A DNA stretch of 37,817 bases from Acetonema longum DSM 6540 (GTDB lineage Bacteria > Bacillota > Negativicutes > Sporomusales > Acetonemataceae). Position numbers and translations under genes: made by a program. Within the stretch, counting starts at the first letter, position 1. Each line of letters begins with the position of its first letter. The notes under the pieces are model-generated. The model ran no database searches, was not told the DNA's origin, and saw only the letters and a list, made by a program, of their open reading frames with translations. The stretch is from NCBI RefSeq assembly GCF_000219125.1, contig NZ_AFGF01000076.1:4769-42585 (forward strand). Reading direction: 5' to 3'. Shown here in pieces: positions 33,555-37,817 of this stretch.

Positions 33555-33854
33555 ATGAAGGGCATGGATAAGATGGACTACTGTAAGCCCAGCGGCGTCA
33601 ATGATCTGGATAAATGCTGCCACCAGCCGAAATGGACCCATCAATGCGACTGCCAGGAAGATATGCACCACACGGATTGCTGCGAAATGCCGCCGATGAA
33701 ATGCAAGACCGAAAAAGAATGCGTCAAAGTCTTTAAATGCTACTATAAACTGTACCGGATCTGTCAGTATCGCCTGTATAAGGTATGTCCACGCTGCGGT
33801 CAGGAATATGATTATTATCAGCAGCGAGGGGTGTGCAACCGCTGCGGTTTCTAG
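33555..33854 (+). CDS. Small Cys/His-rich protein with C-terminal zinc ribbon
   Basis: The 99-residue protein is not a family I recognise. The N-terminal 55 residues are rich in Cys, His, Met and Asp (DKCCHQPKW, HQCDCQEDMHHTDCCEM, MKCKTEKEC). The middle is basic and aromatic (CYYKLYRICQYRLYKVC). The end is a compact CPRCG...GVCNRCG pair spaced as a zinc ribbon. The ATG at 33555 follows GGAGG by 10 nt. Repeat E5 begins one base after its stop codon. A metal-binding or disulfide-rich spore-coat role is possible given neighbours, but is not shown. Confidence 0.75.
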   Translation: MKGMDKMDYCKPSGVNDLDKCCHQPKWTHQCDCQEDMHHTDCCEMPPMKCKTEKECVKVFKCYYKLYRICQYRLYKVCPRCGQEYDYYQQRGVCNRCGF

Positions 33855-33855
33855 A

Positions 33856-33981
33856 GGGACCGTTGAAAAAGACCCATCTGCGTTATCAGATCTCCGGGCG
33901 GCTGTTCGACGTACCCTCCAAACGTACAGTCTCACGCCCGTCCCCGCCCTTCCTAGCATCTAGACCTTTTCGAACGGTCCC
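33856..33981 (+). repeat. Intergenic palindromic repeat E5 (short form)
   Basis: This 126-bp copy, the same length as E1, has arms GGGACCGTTGAAAAAGAC / ...TTTTCGAACGGTCCC and the GTACCCTCCAAACGTAC apical hairpin. It lies between convergent genes. Short repeat R2 follows it directly. Confidence 0.85.
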
Positions 33982-34021
33982 AGATTCTAGGCCGCAGGTG
34001 AGTCTTGCAACAGATTCTAGG
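33981..34021 (+). repeat. Short repeat R2, copy abutting E5
   Basis: Perfect direct repeats CAGATTCTAGG (33981-33991 and 34011-34021) flank CCGCAGGTGAGTCTTGCAA. The unit starts at the last base of E5. Confidence 0.65.
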
Positions 34022-34030
34022 ATTTTCGTT

Positions 34031-34079
34031 AAACAGACGCACTGTTTACTTGTTATGTAAACAGTGCGTCTGTTTTGAT
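34031..34079. terminator. Perfect 19-bp hairpin between convergent genes
   Basis: AAACAGACGCACTGTTTAC (34031-34049) and its exact complement (34057-34075) surround a 7-nt loop, with TTTT at the right edge. It can terminate the Cys-rich gene on the plus strand, and possibly the CAP gene on the minus strand, whose stop is 88 bp away. Confidence 0.65.
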
Positions 34080-34163
34080 GCCAGGCTGTAACCACTTATA
34101 GGTTTTCCTAAACTGTTTGTAAACTGCAATCTGATTTGTGTTGTCTGTTCTTAATTTGAACTG

Positions 34164-34829
34164 CTATTTTCCAATGAATTCCTGAACCACATACGCCGAA
34201 CCCTTGGAATTGTAGCGAACGCCAAGTCCTACGTGGGTATAATTAGGATTCAGAATGTTGGCCCGATGTCCGGAGCTGCTCATGAATGCCTTTTCAGCGC
34301 CTTCTACGGTTGAGTTGATAGCCAGATTTTCACCTGCATGAACGTAACTCACGCCGTATTGCTTCATCCGGTCAAAGGGAGACTGACCTTCCGGATTATA
34401 GTGGGAGAAAAAGTTCCGGTCAATCATATCCTGGGCGTAGTCTCTCGCCAAAGCGGTCAAAGTGCCGTTTAAGGCAAGAGCCGGTAACCCGTTAGCCTGC
34501 CGGTCGGCATTTAAAAGTTGCAACGCCTTTTTCTCTGCGGCGGCGGACGATACAGCCGATTGGCCTGATCCATTGTTGCCGGCTGTGCCTCCTGGCGTAG
34601 TCTGCTTGTCTTCCTTCTTGTCTTTATGCCCTGCCAGAATGGCAACCAGTCCTAACGTCGCCAGACCTATCGCTACTTCTTTCTTCACGACACTATCCTT
34701 TTGTTCCGTATCGGAAGAAGGAGAAGCAGCATAGGCGGCCGTCAGGAAACTTCCACCAATCGACGTGACTGACAAGGTGAGGATTAAAAGACTACTAGCA
34801 AATAATTTGAGGATTGAGTTTGCTAGCAC
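34164..34829 (-). CDS. Secreted CAP (SCP/PR-1) domain protein
   Basis: The 221-residue protein begins with a signal peptide (LANSILKLFASSLLILTLSV..., cleavage near AYAAS), then a low-complexity Gly/Ser linker, then a CAP domain from about residue 95. Visible motifs are ALQLLNADRQANGLPALALN, FFSHYNPEGQSPFDRMKQYG, AGENLA, SSGHRANILNPNYTHVGLGV. This is the YkwD-like bacterial form found in spore and envelope proteins; biochemical activity is unclear. The GTG at 34829 was chosen because GGTGGAG lies 6 nt before it. yabG lies upstream on the same strand. Confidence 0.9.
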   Translation of the reverse strand: MLANSILKLFASSLLILTLSVTSIGGSFLTAAYAASPSSDTEQKDSVVKKEVAIGLATLGLVAILAGHKDKKEDKQTTPGGTAGNNGSGQSAVSSAAAEKKALQLLNADRQANGLPALALNGTLTALARDYAQDMIDRNFFSHYNPEGQSPFDRMKQYGVSYVHAGENLAINSTVEGAEKAFMSSSGHRANILNPNYTHVGLGVRYNSKGSAYVVQEFIGK

Positions 34830-34942
34830 GGTATGCTCCACCTTTCGGTCTAAAATGATTAGTGGTTACAGCCTTGTTATATATATTCTCCTTTTATGTA
34901 AACTTTCCTGTTCCCTGGCCCTTTGTAAATAATACCTCTGTT

Positions 34943-35092
34943 GGGAGACCGTTGAAAAAGGCCCATCTGCATCACTCCATCCTCCTGTGGGCGCACGCTG
35001 TATCAGAATTTGTGACCTTTCGGAAGATAGGCAATAATACGGCAACGTAAGGGTTGCTCTTGCCTAGCATCTGGACCTTTTTGAACGATCCC
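34943..35092 (+). repeat. Intergenic palindromic repeat E6 (internally deleted long form)
   Basis: This 150-bp copy has arms GGGAGACCGTTGAAAAAGGC / ...CTTTTTGAACGATCCC. It keeps one half of the second hairpin (CAGAATTTGTGACCTTTCGG) but lacks the partner arm and the GTAC stem, so an internal deletion is likely. R2-like sequence follows (35093-35116). Confidence 0.75.
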
Positions 35093-35116
35093 TGTTTCGA
35101 GGCTGCAGATTTTTAA
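35093..35116 (+). repeat. Partial R2 repeat abutting E6
   Basis: TGTTTCGAGGCTGCAGATTT matches the first half of R2 and directly follows the right arm of E6, the same arrangement as E5-R2. Confidence 0.45.
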
Positions 35117-35154
35117 ATCGGTCAGGCTGATACTGACAGTTCTTAGTACCCCTT

Positions 35155-36030
35155 CTAATAGGGAGTCTTAGGCATTCCCAGGCGGAACTTGCCGCGGGTT
35201 TCGACTCCGCCCACACCGTCTACGCCGGTTACTGAGGCGCTGATGGCATCGGTAATATCCACTGTCTTATGAATCGGCGTAAAAGCTACTTTTTCAGCGA
35301 TAAACACCGGATCATAGGCGTGAATGAAAATCCGGGTAGGCGAGCTGGCAAAGTTGGCGCCGGCCTCCAGGATGGCCTCAAAATAGGATTGACAGGCGCC
35401 GGCGAAGATCACCAGATCATCCTTAGAGGGCTGAAATAAACGGGCAATACGGACCGACTGCACGAAATATTTGGAGTTGCGATAACTGTCCAAGCTGCGA
35501 AAATCTTTTTTGCTGCCGCCGGTTAAGGCGTCATGGCCGGTCAGTATGACTATGTCGGGACGGTATTCCTCCAGCAGCTTGGCGATTTGCTCGGGTTGCC
35601 TTGCCTCATCCACAAAAACCCCGGCAGCCTGGATTCGCAGCTGCTGATATGTTTTTAAACACATCTTAAGATAATCCTCGTCGCCATCAATGTGCAAAAC
35701 CCTGCCGGGTACGTCAAAAACCGGATATTTTTTCCCTGTGTCGCCGCGCAGGAACTGGCTTTCTTCCCGCATCATCCCCCGCCGTTTCATCACCCGGTTC
35801 AGATTCTCATTATGGCTGTTTTCCATATCAATAATCGCCTTGCGCAGATGCTCCGCTCCAACCGGTTCCAGGTCGTGCTTGGGCGCATCAGCCAGCAGGC
35901 GCAGATGAAGGCCTTTCAGTACATATTCCTCCACACCGTCTTCGTTTTGCACACATTCGGTCACTTTGAATAAGATATCACCACCGTGGGATTTACGGAT
36001 CACCAGATCGCCGACTTGTATCTCAGACAC
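35155..36030 (-). CDS. yabG: Sporulation peptidase YabG
   Basis: The 291-residue length equals that of Bacillus YabG (290), a spore-coat protease acting late in the mother cell. The N-terminal domain starts SEIQVGDLVIRKSHGGDILF. The C-terminal half contains PDIVILTGHDALTGGSKKDF, YFVQSVRIARLF, VIFAGACQSYFEAILEAGANFASSPTR and the family's highly conserved IFIHAYDPVFIAEKVAFT. The start is GTG, 5 nt after GGAGGGGG. In Bacillus the gene is sigma-K dependent; no clear sigma-K promoter is readable here. It is strong evidence for sporulation. Confidence 0.95.
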   Translation of the reverse strand: MSEIQVGDLVIRKSHGGDILFKVTECVQNEDGVEEYVLKGLHLRLLADAPKHDLEPVGAEHLRKAIIDMENSHNENLNRVMKRRGMMREESQFLRGDTGKKYPVFDVPGRVLHIDGDEDYLKMCLKTYQQLRIQAAGVFVDEARQPEQIAKLLEEYRPDIVILTGHDALTGGSKKDFRSLDSYRNSKYFVQSVRIARLFQPSKDDLVIFAGACQSYFEAILEAGANFASSPTRIFIHAYDPVFIAEKVAFTPIHKTVDITDAISASVTGVDGVGGVETRGKFRLGMPKTPY

Positions 36031-36052
36031 AAATGCCCCCTCCCTTCGCGTA

Positions 36053-36217
36053 TTACATCTTATGACGGCTATGATCAAACTGCCACTTGAAGAAGGCTAA
36101 GCCCACCTGGCGCATATTTCCCGCATCACACTGTAGCAGAGAACTCCCCTGCTCCATATACTGTAATACAACTGAATAAATGCCGAATCTGCTGTCAGAC
36201 TCATCTGTGCCCTCGAA
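36053..36217 (-). pseudogene. Possible small gene or gene remnant cut by repeat E7
   Basis: A protein-like frame, FGIYSVVLQYMEQGSSLLQ then CDAGNMRQVGLAFFKWQFD, runs from the edge of E7 to a TAA 22 bp before yabG. It has plausible codon use and amphipathic character, but I see no start codon with a ribosome site. E7 may have removed its 5' end, or it may simply be chance. Confidence 0.3.
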
Positions 36218-36220
36218 CCT

Positions 36221-36455
36221 GGAGCCGTTCAAAAAGGTCCAGATGCTAGGTAAGAGCAACGCCTGCGTTGCTGTACTGAAGAATTCAGGTGACTTTTCGC
36301 CTTACGAAAACTATCCGCCACTGCTGATCTCCCGAAAAGTCACAAATTCTGGTACAGCGCGAGGACGCGCGTGAGACTGTACGTTCGCAGGGTATGTCGG
36401 ACGCGCGCCCGCGGGAGGCTGAAGTGACGCAGATGGGCCTTTTTTCAACGGCTCC
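36221..36455 (-). repeat. Intergenic palindromic repeat E7 (long form, inverted)
   Basis: This 235-bp copy has perfectly matched ends GGAGCCGTTCAAAAAGG / CCTTTTTTCAACGGCTCC. Stem arms in the reverse complement are GCGCGT ... ACGCGC around the GTAC-type loop. The second hairpin GTGACTTTTCG / CGAAAAGTCAC is perfect. It ends 4 bp before the ribosome site of the glycosyltransferase gene, within the divergent yabG-glycosyltransferase interval. Confidence 0.87.
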
Positions 36456-36470
36456 CTGCGAGGTGATAGA

Positions 36471-37250
36471 GTGATATCCGTTGTAGTCCCGGCAAGGAAC
36501 GAGGCAGGCCGAATCAGTATTGTTCTGCAAAACCTGGGCATACTTCCTGTCGATCATATTATCGTGGTACCAAATGGGTCGAAAGATGACACCATGCGGG
36601 AAATACTGCAAATGCGACTCCCCAAACTTCAAATCCTCTATTTTCATGATTCTCTGGGAATCGACACTCCCAGGGCCATCGGGGCCAAAGTGGCAGCCGG
36701 CTTGGGAAGCGACGTGGTGATCTTTGTTGACGGTGACATGGTAGGCACATTTTCGGAGAATATCATGGAACTGGCGGATGGGATATTATGTAAACATTTG
36801 GATATGGCCCTGACAAACTGCTACCCCTCGCCCCCTCGCCATATTGAACGACATAACCCCACATTTCAATGGCGCCTTAACCTCAATAAGGAGCTGGGGT
36901 TAGACAAGAAAATCGGATTAGCGACACCGGCTCACGGCCCTCACGCCGTATCCCGGCGATTTTTAGAGACCATCCCTCTGAAGGAATTGGCCATTCCCCC
37001 GGTAAGCATGGCGATGGCCCGTTTGCAGAAATTAAAAATCGATGTGGCAACCACCATTCCCCATTACCGTCTGGGATCATCCATTAAAAATCAAATTCAT
37101 ACCAATAAAATTATTGATACCATTGTCGGAGACTGTTTGGAGGCAATCGCGGCCTATAAAAACGAGCCCCGTACCCGCAAATGCCAAAACAACCATTATA
37201 TCGGGTACCATGGTGACCGACGCTTTGATCTTATTAATGCTTTGTTATAA
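36471..37250 (+). CDS. Family 2 glycosyltransferase
   Basis: The 259-residue protein is a GT-A fold: ISVVVPARNEAGRISIVLQN at the N-terminus, IIVVPNGSKDDT, and the DxD metal site VVIFVDGDMVG at about 81-91. The acceptor half contains LATPAHGPHAVSRRFLETIP. No membrane helix is evident, so it is probably cytoplasmic or peripheral. Sugar donor and acceptor are unknown. The start is GTG, 5 nt after GAGGTG, which lies right after repeat E7. A strong hairpin follows. Confidence 0.9.
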   Translation: MISVVVPARNEAGRISIVLQNLGILPVDHIIVVPNGSKDDTMREILQMRLPKLQILYFHDSLGIDTPRAIGAKVAAGLGSDVVIFVDGDMVGTFSENIMELADGILCKHLDMALTNCYPSPPRHIERHNPTFQWRLNLNKELGLDKKIGLATPAHGPHAVSRRFLETIPLKELAIPPVSMAMARLQKLKIDVATTIPHYRLGSSIKNQIHTNKIIDTIVGDCLEAIAAYKNEPRTRKCQNNHYIGYHGDRRFDLINALL

Positions 37251-37305
37251 CCTTTCTTCCCTTATGCCGCCCGCTCTGCGCAGAAAATCAACTCACCCCT
37301 GACCA

Positions 37306-37338
37306 AAGGACCCCCTGTCGGAATGACAGGGGGTCCTT
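37306..37338 (+). terminator. Hairpin terminator of the glycosyltransferase gene
   Basis: The 14-bp perfect stem AAGGACCCCCTGTC (37306-37319) / GACAGGGGGTCCTT (37325-37338) has a 5-nt loop. The T-tract is poor (TTAAAT), and A-rich sequence on the left would favour the minus strand equally. Confidence 0.65.
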
Positions 37339-37344
37339 AAATGA

Positions 37345-37454
37345 GGAGACCGTTGAACAAGGCCAGTGGCGGATATTTTTTTTCGCAAGGCGGAAAGCCA
37401 CCTGAATTCTTCATCAGTACGGCAACGCAGGCGTCGCTCTTACCTGGCATCTGT
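37345..37454 (+). repeat. Truncated palindromic repeat E8
   Basis: The left arm GGAGACCGTTGAACAAGGCC is joined to the distal part of the long form (AGTGGCGGATATT..., CCACCTGAATTCTTC, CAGTACGGCAACGCAGGC, CTTACCTGGCATCTG). The GTAC stem and the right terminal arm are missing. Confidence 0.75.
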
Positions 37455-37817
37455 ATTCCAACTAAGTGGAGCGTACGCCAAGACGTTTCACTCCAGGCGC
37501 ATAATTTTTTTCGTCGTGGGGGATTGTTCGGTTTTTTTCTATTCCCTTGTGGCTCATCCTCCTTGACTCTAGCCTTACATCGTTAGGTGCTTCCGTATTT
37601 GATAAAGTCGCACCACATCTGCATATCCTCTCCTTGCTTTTCTTTTGGATGTCGGACTTTTCCGGGTATGGTTATCACCTCTACTTTTGAGAATATCACT
37701 TTATTGGCTGCTCGTCAACAGAACCGTCCCCTTGAGTCACCTTTATGGGGTCAGCGGTCGTGCTTTGTTGTACACATTAGCCGAAAAAGGGAGCTTGTCG
37801 TTAGAGGATGTCCAAGT
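37455..37817. other. Gene-free right end with possible mobile-element debris
   Basis: No frame here gives a recognisable protein. The minus strand contains a short frame (EDMQMWCDFIKYGST, stop) preceded by AGGAGAGG, then further open codons past the stop. Positions 37714-37740 read GTCAACAGAACCGTCCCC TTGAGTCAC, which resembles a motif I associate with REP-like repeats in some Clostridia-related genomes. The stretch may be a decayed insertion. Confidence 0.35.

Noticed and set aside
16785-37454. Repeats as a CRISPR array
   Set aside because: Copies are kilobases apart, of different lengths and orientations, with no regular spacers and no cas genes.
37603-37618. Minus-strand GTGCGAC as the 5' end of a group II intron
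   Set aside because: The GTGCG start is suggestive, but no domain V hairpin or reverse transcriptase sequence is visible in the remaining bases.

Overview
The window looks like chromosome from an endospore-forming, outer-membrane-bearing Firmicute (Negativicutes, Sporomusa/Acetonema-like). It combines LPS-transport genes (LptF/G, LptD-like, LptC-like) and an AcrAB-type RND pump with spore-lineage genes (yabG, two SPOCS/DUF3794 proteins) and Firmicutes housekeeping genes (Firmicutes-type purR, glmU-prs-pth, ispE). I cannot name the species. I see no rRNA, tRNA, CRISPR array or intact transposase.

Layout. 1-5.7 kb: a minus-strand envelope operon, lptF > lptD-like > lptC-like > a caspase-fold protein whose catalytic Cys is Ser, then a TetR gene cut by the window edge that has its own promoter and operator. 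5.7-9.6 kb: two paralogous lipoproteins, then a MORN protein with an iron alcohol dehydrogenase. 9.7-14.9 kb: a TetR-MFP-RND efflux locus with a clear promoter and an overlapping palindromic operator. 14.9-25.1 kb: minus-strand housekeeping genes: cheW-ispE, a GntR regulator, a nucleotidyltransferase, purR-ilvA, glmU-prs-pth and a radical SAM protein. PurR senses PRPP, Prs makes it, and GlmU makes the UDP-GlcNAc used for wall and LPS. 25.2-29.1 kb: cyanophycinase and cyanophycin synthetase, a nitrogen-reserve cycle. 29.3-37.3 kb: an L,D-transpeptidase overlapping a HipA-like kinase tail to tail, two SPOCS-domain proteins (one with a His/Asp/Cys-rich insert), a YitT membrane protein, a small Cys-rich zinc-ribbon protein, a CAP-domain protein, yabG and a GT2 glycosyltransferase. 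The last ~360 bp hold no recognisable gene.

The most striking feature is a family of intergenic, modular, nested-palindrome repeats, here called E1-E9. There are nine full, partial or hybrid copies, all between 16.8 and 37.5 kb, in both orientations, and none in the first 16.7 kb. Copies are bounded by arms related to GGAGACCGTTGAAAAAGG / CCTTTTTGAACGGTCTCC. They carry an internal GTAC-loop-GTAC hairpin, and long copies add a second hairpin (GTGACTTTTCGG / CGAAAAGTCAC). Both the terminal arms and the internal stem vary between copies in a compensatory way, so base pairing is conserved more than sequence. Copies supply the stop codons of gntR and cphB, abut the ribosome binding sites of purR and the glycosyltransferase, and fill the cphB-cphA junction. 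I know of no named family that matches it, but this could not be searched.
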